DNA of 64,000 nucleotides, taken from NCBI RefSeq assembly GCF_036013645.1, contig NZ_CP107869.1, positions 5,642,001-5,706,000 on the forward strand. The letters are read 5' to 3'. Positions 34,964 through 43,203 of this stretch are shown here, piece after piece. Under the pieces are notes generated by a model. The model did no database searches and was not told the origin of the DNA. It worked only from the letters and a program-made list of their open reading frames with translations. The DNA is from Streptomyces sp. NBC_00490 (GTDB lineage: Bacteria; Actinomycetota; Actinomycetes; Streptomycetales; Streptomycetaceae). A program made the position numbers and the translations under genes. The first letter of the stretch is position 1; each line of letters starts with the position of its first letter.

Positions 34964-36235
34964 ATGGCCGCCACCCAGAGGATCGCCGCGGGCGCCGTGG
35001 TCGCCGCGCTCTGTGCCGCGTCGCTCGCCGGTTGCGCGCTCGGCACCGACGGTGCCGAGGAAGGGACCTTGGGCCCGCAGAAGGCGAAGCCGGCCCAGGC
35101 GCCGCCCAAGAGCGCGGTCCGCCTGATCGGCGACGGCTCCACCGCGTACACCGGGCTCCAGCCCCACCTGCCCCGACCCGAGCGCATGAAGCCCGGTCAG
35201 AAGCCCCCGCAGTTCGTGGTGTTCTCCTGGGACGGCGCGGGCGAGGACTCCCAGAAGCTGTTCTCCCACTTCCGCAAGGTCGCCAAGGCGAACAACGCGA
35301 CGATGACCTACTTCCTCAGCGGCGTGTACATGCTCCCCGAGGAGAAGCGTGACCTCTACCGGCCCCCGCAGCACTCCCCGGGCCGCTCCGACATCGGCTT
35401 CAACGACGAGAAGGGCATCGCCGAGACCGTCAAGCAACTGCGCGGGGCGTGGCTGGAGGGCAGCGAGATCGGCACCCACTTCAACGGCCACTTCTGCGGC
35501 AGCGGCGGCGGGGTCGGACAGTGGTCCGTCGAGGAGTGGAAGGACGAGATCGCCCAGGCGAAGCAGTTCGTGAAGTCCTGGAAGACCACCACCGGCATGA
35601 AGAACGCGAGCCCGCTGCCCTTCGACTACGACAAGGAGCTCATCGGCGCCCGCACACCCTGCCTGGAGGGCCAGAAGAACTTCATGAAGGCCGCCCGTGA
35701 ACTGGGCTTCCGCTACGACACCAGCGGGGTCAACGACCAGCTCTGGCCCAAGAAGAAGGAAGGCCTGTGGGACCTCTCGATGCAACTGGTGCCGTTCTCC
35801 GGCCACACCTTCGAGCAGCTCACCATGGACTACAACTTCGCCGTGAACCAGTCGGGCACGATGTACGGCGACCCGAACAAGCACGAGTTCTGGGGCGACC
35901 AGATGCGTGACAGCCTGCTCAAGGGCTTCCACCGGGCCTACGACGGCAACCGCGCGCCCCTGATCATCGGCAACCACTTCGAGTCCTGGAACGGCGGCAC
36001 CTACATGCGTGCCGTCGAGGAGACCATCGAACAGGTCTGCAACAAGCCCGACGTGCGCTGTGTCTCCTTCCGGCAGCTCGCCGACTGGCTGGACGCCCAG
36101 GACCCGCAGGCCCTGGCCAGGATGCAGACCCTCGGCGTCGGCGAGGCCCCGAAGCAGGGCTGGGCGTCCTTCCTCTCGGGCCGCCCCGCCCCGGCCCCGA
36201 AGGGCGTACCCGGAGCGCCGGCGGCCAAGCCGTGA
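34964..36235 (+). CDS. Polysaccharide-deacetylase-like lipoprotein
   Basis: This 423-residue lipoprotein has a signal peptide with lipobox LAGC (Cys24). The mature domain resembles NodB-type polysaccharide deacetylases: FSWDGAGED in place of the usual DDG motif and HFNGH (HxxxH) after EIGTHF, giving a possible Asp/His/His zinc site. It ends with a Pro/Ala tail. It may modify cell-wall or extracellular sugars. The change of FDDG to SWDG leaves catalytic activity uncertain. ATG 34964 follows GAAGGAAG at longer spacing. Confidence 0.8.
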   Translation: MAATQRIAAGAVVAALCAASLAGCALGTDGAEEGTLGPQKAKPAQAPPKSAVRLIGDGSTAYTGLQPHLPRPERMKPGQKPPQFVVFSWDGAGEDSQKLFSHFRKVAKANNATMTYFLSGVYMLPEEKRDLYRPPQHSPGRSDIGFNDEKGIAETVKQLRGAWLEGSEIGTHFNGHFCGSGGGVGQWSVEEWKDEIAQAKQFVKSWKTTTGMKNASPLPFDYDKELIGARTPCLEGQKNFMKAARELGFRYDTSGVNDQLWPKKKEGLWDLSMQLVPFSGHTFEQLTMDYNFAVNQSGTMYGDPNKHEFWGDQMRDSLLKGFHRAYDGNRAPLIIGNHFESWNGGTYMRAVEETIEQVCNKPDVRCVSFRQLADWLDAQDPQALARMQTLGVGEAPKQGWASFLSGRPAPAPKGVPGAPAAKP

Positions 36236-36281
36236 GCCCTGGGCGGTGAGCCGCGAGTGGTGAGCCCCGGGCGGTGAACCG

Positions 36282-37262
36282 TCAGGCGTTCATCACGACG
36301 CTCTCGCCCAGGACGAACCCGGGGTCGACCTGCGCCGCCAGGTCGGCCCCGGTGCGCTCGTTCCCCCAGGACTGGGCGTTCTTCAGGTGGAAGTGCACCA
36401 TCTGGCGTGTGTAGCGCTCCCAGTCCCGCAGCTCGTACGTGGCGTCGACCGCGCTCTGCAGCCGGTGCAGGGAACCGCGGTTGACGTCCTCCAGGAGCTC
36501 GAACCGGGGCGGCCGGCCCTTCTCCATGGCGCGCACCCAGTCCGAGTGCCCGACCGTCACCAGCAGGTCGTCCCCGACCTCGGCGCGCAGGAAGTCGAGA
36601 TCGTCCTGCCCCTGCACCTTGTTGCCGACGACCTTCAGGGCGACGCCGAAGTCGCGGGCGTACTCCTTGTACTGGCGATAGACGGAGACCCCCTTCCGGG
36701 TCGGCTCGGCGACGAGGAACGTGATGTCGAAGCGGGTGAACATGCCGGAGGCGAAGGAGTCCGAGCCCGCGGTCATGTCCACCACGACGTACTCGTCACG
36801 CCCGTCCATCAAGTGGTTCAGGCACAGCTCCACCGCTCCCGTCTTGGAGTGGTAGCAGGCGACCCCCAGGTCGGCGTCCGTGAAGGGGCCGGTGACCATC
36901 AAACGGACGCTGCCACCGTCGAGTTCCACCGGCCGGGCGCAGGCGTCGTACACCGGATTGTCCTCGCGCACCCGCAGCAGCCGGGAGCCCTCGCCCGGCG
37001 GGGTCGTCTTGATCATCGTCTCCGTGGAGGCGATGCGCGGGTTGGTGCCGCGCAGATAGTCCTTGATCAGCGGCAGCCGCTCGCCCATCGCGGGCAGTGC
37101 CGCGGCCGCCGCCTCGTCGAGACCGAGGGCGGCGCCCAGGTGCTGGTTGATGTCGGCGTCGACGGCGACGACGGGTGCGCCGGTGGTGGCGAGATGGCGG
37201 ATGAACAGGGACGACAGGGTGGTCTTGCCGCTGCCGCCCTTCCCGACGAAAGCAATTTTCAT
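36282..37262 (-). CDS. CooC/MinD-like P-loop ATPase
   Basis: This 326-residue ATPase has the deviant Walker A GKGGSGKTT (7-15) and VVDMTAGSDSFASGMF in the Walker B region. The arrangement resembles CooC, a nickel-insertion ATPase for carbon monoxide dehydrogenase, and other MinD-like loaders. No nickel enzyme is in the window. It is divergent from a Fic-like gene with 101 bases between starts. ATG 37262 is chosen because the P-loop follows at once. Confidence 0.85.
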   Translation of the reverse strand: MKIAFVGKGGSGKTTLSSLFIRHLATTGAPVVAVDADINQHLGAALGLDEAAAAALPAMGERLPLIKDYLRGTNPRIASTETMIKTTPPGEGSRLLRVREDNPVYDACARPVELDGGSVRLMVTGPFTDADLGVACYHSKTGAVELCLNHLMDGRDEYVVVDMTAGSDSFASGMFTRFDITFLVAEPTRKGVSVYRQYKEYARDFGVALKVVGNKVQGQDDLDFLRAEVGDDLLVTVGHSDWVRAMEKGRPPRFELLEDVNRGSLHRLQSAVDATYELRDWERYTRQMVHFHLKNAQSWGNERTGADLAAQVDPGFVLGESVVMNA

Positions 37263-37363
37263 GTTCACCAAGCGTAGTGGTGTGATAGCTGTACGTGGCA
37301 GGCGTGCGTGAAGAAGACCACTCCTTCGTGGGGTGTGCGCCGCGGTTGCGTAATGTCGTACTC

Positions 37364-38188
37364 ATGAGTACGACAGGCGCGAACGCCGATCCGCTCGCCG
37401 CCCTGGGCTCCCTGCCCGGCGTGGCCGACTCCGTGGAGTCCGTGCGCAAGGCCGTGGACCGGGTCTACGGGCACCGGATCATGCGGCGCCGCAGCACCGC
37501 GGTCACCTCCGAGGCGGCCCTGCGCGGCGCCCGCGGCTCCGCGGCGCTGTCCGGCGCCGACTGGGCCCTCGAAGAGGTGCGCCGCCGCTCCGACTTCAGC
37601 GGCGACAACGAGGCGCGCGTCGTGGGCGCGGCGCTGAGGCTGACCGCCGAGGCGGGCCAACTGCTCTCCATCTGGCGGCAGTCGCCCCTGCGCGTTCTGG
37701 CCCGACTGCACCTGGTGGCGGCCGCGACCAACGGCGACGAGGTCGGGCGCCCGCGTCAGGTGGGCGAGCCGGTCGACGAGCCGCTGATCGAGCTCGCGGC
37801 GCCCGACGCGACGGAGGTGCACGGCCGGCTGGAGGGCCTGTCCGAGCTGATCATCGCGGGCGGTTCCGCCCCGGCCCTGGTGACGGCGGCCATCGTGCAC
37901 GGCGAGATTCTCGCCCTGCGGCCCTTCACCTCCCACAACGCTCTCGTCGCGCGCGCGGCCGAACGCATCGTCCTGATCGGCAGCGGCCTCGACCCGAAGT
38001 CCATCTGCCCGGCGGAGGTCGGCCACGCCGAGCTGGGCCGGGCCGCCTATCTGGCGGCGCTCGACGGCTATGTCTCCGGAACCCCGGACGGCATGGCGGC
38101 CTGGATCGCGCACTGCGGCAAGGCGGTCGTGCTCGGGGCGCGCGAGTCGACGGCGGTGTGCGAGGCGCTGCAGCGCGGAGCGGCATAA
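37364..38188 (+). CDS. Degenerate Fic-like protein
   Basis: This 274-residue protein resembles a Fic domain in its helix order. The region HGEILALRPFTSHNALVARAAERIVL occupies the place of the Fic core HPFxxGNGRxxR, but the catalytic His is Arg and GNGR is HNAL, so it should not AMPylate. Such Streptomyces proteins are often labelled oxidoreductase with little basis. It faces a CooC-like ATPase head to head. ATG 37364 is preferred over the GTG/ATG further upstream. Confidence 0.65.
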   Translation: MSTTGANADPLAALGSLPGVADSVESVRKAVDRVYGHRIMRRRSTAVTSEAALRGARGSAALSGADWALEEVRRRSDFSGDNEARVVGAALRLTAEAGQLLSIWRQSPLRVLARLHLVAAATNGDEVGRPRQVGEPVDEPLIELAAPDATEVHGRLEGLSELIIAGGSAPALVTAAIVHGEILALRPFTSHNALVARAAERIVLIGSGLDPKSICPAEVGHAELGRAAYLAALDGYVSGTPDGMAAWIAHCGKAVVLGARESTAVCEALQRGAA

Positions 38189-38203
38189 CTGTAGTTACAG
38201 AAA

Positions 38204-38225
38204 AGGCCCTCCATGGGGAGGGCCT
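38204..38225 (+). terminator. Hairpin terminator after Fic-like gene
   Basis: A 9-bp perfect stem (AGGCCCTCC, GGAGGGCCT), 4-base loop ATGG, is preceded by AAA and lies 15 bases past the stop. Confidence 0.75.
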
Positions 38226-38552
38226 GAACAGGGTTGCGGCGGTACGAGGTCTCGTACCGCCGCTGGCATGTTCACCGGGTTACCAAGCGTCCTCGAAATA
38301 TTGCCCATCAGGTCGGGACTTTGCCCGTCACCTGGTGCGGCTGGCCCGTAATCGACGGGTCGACGTCGCGTGGGTGCCCGATTCTCATGCGCGGTCCGTG
38401 GGGCCAAATGCGTTATTAAGGTGATCCTTTCGGATGTCCTTGGTCTCGCGGGCCGTTGACTCCTTTGTACTCCAGGACCCGGGCAAGCGGAAGTCCTGGC
38501 TGCAGTTCTTTACTTTTACTCTCAAACGGTCACCAAAAGGGCGCGTTCTACG
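38226..38552. other. Intergenic region with second strong inverted repeat
   Basis: No gene is supported between the Fic-like and HAD genes. At 38236-38263 a perfect 13-bp inverted repeat (GCGGCGGTACGAG with its complement, loop GT) stands. Further on the sequence is comparatively AT-rich up to 38552. Both flanking genes end here, so terminators are expected, but the length exceeds the need and a small RNA cannot be ruled out. Confidence 0.55.
38236..38263. repeat. Perfect 13-bp inverted repeat
   Basis: Arms GCGGCGGTACGAG and CTCGTACCGCCGC are separated by GT. It follows the Fic-like terminator by ten bases and lacks a T-run. Confidence 0.85.
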
Positions 38553-39386
38553 TCAGAGAACCGTCGCCCGGCGCCGACTGGCGTACCAGACGAGGCCCGC
38601 GGTGGCCGCCGCCGCCCCTATGGCCGCCGCCGCGACGAGCGCCGGACGGGACGGTGCGGAGAACGCGGGGAGCCGCTGCTTGAGCCGGACCGGCCGGTGG
38701 AAATCGAGAATCGGCCACCCGCGCGCGAGTGCCTCGCGGCGCAGCGTGCGGTCCGGGTTCACGGCATGGGGGTGACCGACGGACTCGAGCATCGGCAGAT
38801 CGGTCGCCGAGTCGCTGTAGGCGTAGCAGCGCTCCAGGTCGTACCCCTCGGACTCGGCCAGCTCCTTGATCGCCTCGGCCTTGGTCGGGCCGTACGCGTA
38901 GTACTCCACCTCGCCGGTGAAGCAGCCGTCCTCGCCCACGACCATCCGGGTCGCCACCACCCGGTCCGCGCCGAGCAGTTCACCGATCGGCTCGACCACC
39001 TCGGCGCCCGAGGTGGACACGATCACGACGTCGCGGCCGGCGGTGTGGTGCTCCTCGATGAGGGAGGCGGCCTCGTCGTAGATGATCGGGTCGATGAGGT
39101 CGTGAAGGGTCTCGGCCACGATCTCCTTCACCTGTTGGACGTTCCAGCCGCGCACGAGTGCCGAGAGGTACTCGCGGGTCCGTTCCATCTGGTCGTGGTC
39201 CATACCGCCCACGAGGAAGACGAACTGGGCATATGCGGTACGCAAGGCGGCCCTGCGGTTGATCAGTCCGCCTTGGTAGAACGACTTGCTGAAGGTGAGC
39301 GTGCTCGACTTCGCAATGACCGTCTTGTCCAGGTCAAAGAAGGCCGCTGTGCGGGGCAAGGAGTGGTTTTCCACGACCCTGAGCAT
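38553..39386 (-). CDS. HAD-IB family hydrolase with C-terminal membrane anchor
   Basis: This 277-residue HAD phosphatase has the catalytic FDLDKT (Asp18, Asp20), VIVSTSGAEVVEP (motif II) and YSDSATDLPMLESVG (motif III). A hydrophobic helix at about 248-268 followed by RRR tail anchors it to the membrane. Substrate classes for HAD-IB include phosphoserine and lysophospholipids. I recall that its S. coelicolor counterpart is named as associated with morphological differentiation; the sequence itself says phosphatase. Confidence 0.88.
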   Translation of the reverse strand: MLRVVENHSLPRTAAFFDLDKTVIAKSSTLTFSKSFYQGGLINRRAALRTAYAQFVFLVGGMDHDQMERTREYLSALVRGWNVQQVKEIVAETLHDLIDPIIYDEAASLIEEHHTAGRDVVIVSTSGAEVVEPIGELLGADRVVATRMVVGEDGCFTGEVEYYAYGPTKAEAIKELAESEGYDLERCYAYSDSATDLPMLESVGHPHAVNPDRTLRREALARGWPILDFHRPVRLKQRLPAFSAPSRPALVAAAAIGAAAATAGLVWYASRRRATVL

Positions 39387-39521
39387 AGGCGCAGCCCATT
39401 CGGCGTAAGGTGGGGCGCGTGGGTTTGCCTGAGAAGGCTCTCGGGTACACCATGGAAGTCACGGATCGTTCGCGACCGTGCTAACCCGGCCCGGCTCCTC
39501 CCCCCCCGAGTCGGCCGTGGA

Positions 39522-39556
39522 GACGACCCCCACTCTCCCCCCCGGTGGGGGTCGTC
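39522..39556. repeat. 12-bp inverted repeat upstream of HAD gene
   Basis: Arms GACGACCCCCAC and GTGGGGGTCGTC are separated by 11 bases of mostly C. It is in the divergent HAD-ssd region, not after a gene, so a terminator role would imply an unseen transcript or attenuation. Confidence 0.8.
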
Positions 39557-39754
39557 GCACGTCCGGGTGCGTTTTCTCCCCTCCTTCTGTATCCCTGTAC
39601 GGCTCTACGGCCGTGTCGAGGCGGCTGCGGCCGCCTCTTTCGCATGCCCATGATTCGTCACTGTGCGTAGCTGTCGCACTGCGCTGCGGAAGTCGTACAC
39701 ATGGCAGTGCGGGGGACGCCGGTATGGGTGACGGCGATATTCACAACGGCTGAG

Positions 39755-39763
39755 TTGTCCACA
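39755..39763 (+). promoter_or_regulatory. DnaA-box-like TTGTCCACA before the tad operon
   Basis: An exact match to the Streptomyces DnaA box, in an AT-richer stretch, about 200 bases upstream of ssd. A weaker AGATCCACA follows 12 bases on. Confidence 0.35.
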
Positions 39764-39956
39764 GTTATCGACCAAGATCCACAAGATTTCCGGCATCGCT
39801 GCACCGTGATTCCAGCGCGGCCCATCGGCACCGGCTCGATGGCCGGTTCCGGTTAGTCGGCCGCGTTCGGCCGGTTCCTATCGGCTGTTCATATGAAGGC
39901 CGGTCGCCGGTTCTTCACACGTTTGGGAATCGCGGGGCCCTGGAGGCCCTCGCGAG

Positions 39957-41072
39957 ATGCAGCGAAGGGGGATGGGAAACGTGGCCGCAGCCGTCACACA
40001 CGATCCGCTGCCCGCCGGAGGGCGACTGGGCGGACCGTTGATCGTCACCGAGGACCCGGTGCTCCTCGACGACCTGCTGCGCCTGTGCGCGGCGGCCGGA
40101 GCCACACCCGAGGTCCACCCGGGGGTGCCGCAACCGAGAGGACGCTGGGAGGCCGCACCGCTCGTCCTGGTCGGCGACGACGCCGCGCGGCGCGTGCGCG
40201 GAGCCGCCCGCAGAGGGGGAGTGGTCCTCGTCGGACGGGACCAGGACGACTCCGGGGTCTGGCGCCGGGCCGTCGAGATCGGCGCCGACCATGTCCTGAT
40301 GCTGCCCGACGGGGAGCAGTGGCTGGTCGACCGGATCGCCGACGTCGTCGAGGGCGTCGGCCGGCCCGCCCTCACCGTCGGCGTCATCGGCGGCCGCGGC
40401 GGGTCCGGGGCGTCCACGCTCGCGTGCGCGCTCGCCGTCACCTCCGCGCGGGAGGGACTGCGCACCCTGCTTGTGGACGCCGATCCGCTGGGCGGCGGAC
40501 TCGACGTACTCCTCGGCGGCGAGACCGCCGAGGGGCTGCGCTGGCCCGCGTTCGCCGCCTCGCGCGGCCGGGTCGGCGGCGGTGCCCTGGAGGAGTCGCT
40601 GCCGCAGCTGCACTCCCTGCGGGTCCTGAGCTGGGACCGAGGCGACTGCGTCGCCGTCCCGCCGCAGGCCGTCCGCGCGGTGCTCGGCGCGGCCCGCCGC
40701 CGGGGCGGCACGGTCGTCGTCGATCTGCCGCGCCGCGTCGACGACGGCATCGCCGAGACCCTCGCCCAGCTCGACCTCGGCATCCTCGTGGTCCCCGCCG
40801 AACTCCGCGCCGTCGCGGCGGCCGGACGGGTGGCCTCCGCCGTCGGGATGGTCGTACGCGATCTGCGCGTGGCGGTCCGCGGGCCCCACGCGCCCGGGCT
40901 CGACGACCGGGAGGTGGCGCGACTGCTCGGACTGCCGCTGGTGGGCGAGGTGCCCCTGGAGGCGGAACTGCTGAGGCCCCACGAGAGCAGGACCCCGCCG
41001 GGAGCCGGGCGGGGGCCGCTGGCGCGGTTCTGCAAGGAGTTCTGGGAGCGGGCGTTGGTGGAGGCCGCATGA
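39957..41072 (+). CDS. Septum site-determining Ssd / CpaE-TadZ-like protein
   Basis: This 371-residue protein is the first gene of the Tad operon. An N-terminal receiver-like region (about 20-130) is followed by a MinD/ParA-like P-loop domain. The Walker A is atypical: GGRGGSGASTLACAL lacks both lysines of the KGGxGKT/S form, as in some TadZ proteins that locate the secretion machine rather than hydrolyse ATP. GGAGG is ten bases before ATG 39957; inner starts at 39972 and 39981 are possible. It overlaps tadA by four bases. Confidence 0.85.
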   Translation: MQRRGMGNVAAAVTHDPLPAGGRLGGPLIVTEDPVLLDDLLRLCAAAGATPEVHPGVPQPRGRWEAAPLVLVGDDAARRVRGAARRGGVVLVGRDQDDSGVWRRAVEIGADHVLMLPDGEQWLVDRIADVVEGVGRPALTVGVIGGRGGSGASTLACALAVTSAREGLRTLLVDADPLGGGLDVLLGGETAEGLRWPAFAASRGRVGGGALEESLPQLHSLRVLSWDRGDCVAVPPQAVRAVLGAARRRGGTVVVDLPRRVDDGIAETLAQLDLGILVVPAELRAVAAAGRVASAVGMVVRDLRVAVRGPHAPGLDDREVARLLGLPLVGEVPLEAELLRPHESRTPPGAGRGPLARFCKEFWERALVEAA

Positions 41073-42322
41073 GGATCTACTCCGACGAGGGCTCGGTGGT
41101 GGCCATGGCCGGTACGGCGCTCCCGGCGGGGCGGTCGGGTGGGGCGGACATGTCCCCGCACCTGCTCGACGGCGTACGGCAGTGGCTCGCCGAGAGCGGG
41201 GCCGAGCCGACGCCCGCGCGGGTGGCACAGGCGCTGCGGGAGCAGGGGCGGGTGCTCGGTGACGCCGAAGTCCTCGGAGCGGCCGAGCGGTTGCGCTCCG
41301 AACTGGTCGGCAGCGGCCCGCTGGAGCCGCTATTGGCCGACCCCCGGGTGACCGATGTGCTGGTGTCGGCACCGGACCGGGTCTGGGTGGACCGGGGCGG
41401 CGGCCTCGAACTCACCACGGTCGCCTTCCCCGACGCCGCCGCCGTACGACGGCTCGCGCAACGCCTGGCCGCGGTGGCCGGGCGTCGGCTGGACGACGCG
41501 CGGCCCTGGGCGGACGCCCGGCTGCCCGACGGGACACGGCTGCACGCGGTGCTGCCGCCGGTGGCCGTCGGCTGCACCTGTCTGTCGCTGCGGGTCGTAC
41601 GGCCGCGCGCGTTCACGCTCGACGAGCTGATGGCGGCGGGCACCGTGCCGCCGGACGGGGACCGGGTACTGCGGGCGCTGATCGAGGCACGGCTGTCGTT
41701 CCTGATCAGCGGGGGGACGGGCAGTGGCAAGACAACGCTGCTGAGCGCCCTGCTGGGGCTCGTCGGGCCGGGCGAACGGATCGTGCTGGCCGAGGACTCC
41801 GCGGAGCTGCGGCCGGACCATCCGCACGTCGTACGCCTGGAGAGCAGACCCGCCAACCAGGAGGGCGCGGGCCTGGTCTCGCTCGAGGACCTGGTGCGGC
41901 AGGCGCTGCGGATGCGGCCGGACCGGCTGGTGGTCGGCGAGGTGCGCGGGCCTGAAGTGGTGCATCTGCTGGCCGCGTTGAACACGGGGCATGAGGGCGG
42001 CTGCGGAACGGTCCATGCCAACGCGGCGGCCGATGTCCCGGCCCGCCTCGAGGCGCTCGGCACGGCGGCCGGGCTCGACCGGGCCGCGCTGCACAGCCAG
42101 TTGGCGGCCGCGCTCTCCGTCGTCCTGCACCTCGCCCGTGACCGGAACGGGCGGCGCCGGATCGCCGAGGTGCATGTGCTGGAGCGGGATGCCTCGGGGC
42201 TGGTGCGGACGGTGCCGGCGCTGCGGTGGGGCGCGGAGGCGTTCGTGTACGAGCGGGGGTGGGAGCGGCTGCGGGGGCTGCTCGGCGCCGCGGGGGCCGA
42301 CAGGGGGCGTGGTGATGAGTGA
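41069..42322 (+). CDS. tadA: TadA/CpaF-type secretion ATPase
   Basis: This 417-residue type II/IV secretion ATPase powers assembly of Flp-type pili. Walker A is GGTGSGKTT (215-223), followed by the Asp box IVLAEDSAELRPDHPHVV and Walker B LVVGEVRGPEVVHLLAAL, with HANAAADVPARLEAL as His box. The N-terminal helical domain contains DPRVTDVLVSAPDRVWVDRGG. It overlaps both neighbours, so translation is coupled along the operon. Confidence 0.95.
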   Translation: MRIYSDEGSVVAMAGTALPAGRSGGADMSPHLLDGVRQWLAESGAEPTPARVAQALREQGRVLGDAEVLGAAERLRSELVGSGPLEPLLADPRVTDVLVSAPDRVWVDRGGGLELTTVAFPDAAAVRRLAQRLAAVAGRRLDDARPWADARLPDGTRLHAVLPPVAVGCTCLSLRVVRPRAFTLDELMAAGTVPPDGDRVLRALIEARLSFLISGGTGSGKTTLLSALLGLVGPGERIVLAEDSAELRPDHPHVVRLESRPANQEGAGLVSLEDLVRQALRMRPDRLVVGEVRGPEVVHLLAALNTGHEGGCGTVHANAAADVPARLEALGTAAGLDRAALHSQLAAALSVVLHLARDRNGRRRIAEVHVLERDASGLVRTVPALRWGAEAFVYERGWERLRGLLGAAGADRGRGDE

Positions 42323-43166
42323 GGTGTCGACGGGGGCGGCGCTGGTGTGTGCCGGGGCGGCGGTGTGGCTGTCGGCCGGGTGGCGTTCCGGGGCGCGGCG
42401 AGCGGAGTTGCTGCTCGCGGGGGCCGGTGGGGCGGTCGGGACCGGGCCGCCGGTCTGGTGGCGACTGGCCGGTGGAGTACGGCGGTTGGGGAGCGAGTGG
42501 TGGTCGGTGGTGGCCGGACTGGTGTTGGCCGTGCTGGGGGCCTCGGTGCTGCCGCTGGTCGCGGGGGCGGCCGGGGTGCCGTTGCTGCGGCGGCTGCGGT
42601 TGGCGCGCGAGGCGCGGCGGGCCCGGGATCGCCGAGGGGACGCGGTCATCACGTTGTGCGGGTCGCTCGCCGGAGAGGTACGGGCCGGACGGCAGCCGGG
42701 TGAGGCCCTGTTGCGTGCCGCGCGCGACTGCGAGGGGCTGGGGGAGACGCAGCCGGCGGTGCTGGCGGCCGCACGCTTCGGCGGGGACGTACCGGGTGCG
42801 CTCGCGGGCGCCGCACGGCAGCCGGGGGCCGAGGGGCTGCTGGGACTCGCGGCGTGCTGGCGGGTCGCGGTGGACCGGGGAGCGGGGCTCGCGGCCGGAC
42901 TCGAACGGCTCGAGGCGGCGTTGCGCGCGGAGCGGGACCAACGCGCCGACCTGCGCGCCCAGTTGGCGGGCGCCCGCTCCACGACGGTGATGCTCGCCGG
43001 GCTCCCCGCCCTCGGACTGCTCCTCGGCACGGCCCTCGGCTCCGACCCGCTGCAGGTCCTGCTGCACACCGGGCCCGGCCTGGGCTGCCTGGCGATCGGC
43101 GGCCTGCTGGAGGGGGCGGGGATGTGGTGGGCGGCGCGGATCGTGCGGGGAGCGGAAGCGGTGTGA
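42315..43166 (+). CDS. tadB: TadB-like inner-membrane platform protein
   Basis: This 283-residue GspF/T2SF-domain protein has one or two N-terminal helices, a cytosolic GspF domain (about 105-210, including GSLAGEVRAGRQPGEALLRAARDC) and two helices near the C-terminus. It forms the platform with TadC. It starts eight bases inside tadA. Sequence is very Gly/Ala/Arg-rich, but the motif order is clear. Confidence 0.9.
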   Translation: MSEVSTGAALVCAGAAVWLSAGWRSGARRAELLLAGAGGAVGTGPPVWWRLAGGVRRLGSEWWSVVAGLVLAVLGASVLPLVAGAAGVPLLRRLRLAREARRARDRRGDAVITLCGSLAGEVRAGRQPGEALLRAARDCEGLGETQPAVLAAARFGGDVPGALAGAARQPGAEGLLGLAACWRVAVDRGAGLAAGLERLEAALRAERDQRADLRAQLAGARSTTVMLAGLPALGLLLGTALGSDPLQVLLHTGPGLGCLAIGGLLEGAGMWWAARIVRGAEAV

Positions 43167-43203
43167 GGACGGAATCGGCGTGGGGTTCGGAAAGGCGGGC
43201 GCG

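Larger units (their letters stand above)
39387..39956. promoter_or_regulatory. 570-base divergent region before the tad locus
   Basis: It lies between the HAD gene and ssd. It includes a 12-bp inverted repeat (39522-39556, loop 11), an exact DnaA-box-like TTGTCCACA (39755-39763) in an AT-richer stretch, and several repeats of CGGCCGG/GGCCGGTT near 39830-39910. No ORF has coding character. This is the likely promoter region of the tad operon. Confidence 0.5.

Noticed and set aside
39605..39796. 63-codon minus-strand ORF in the HAD-ssd gap
   Set aside because: Codon use is unlike real genes here and no family is visible.
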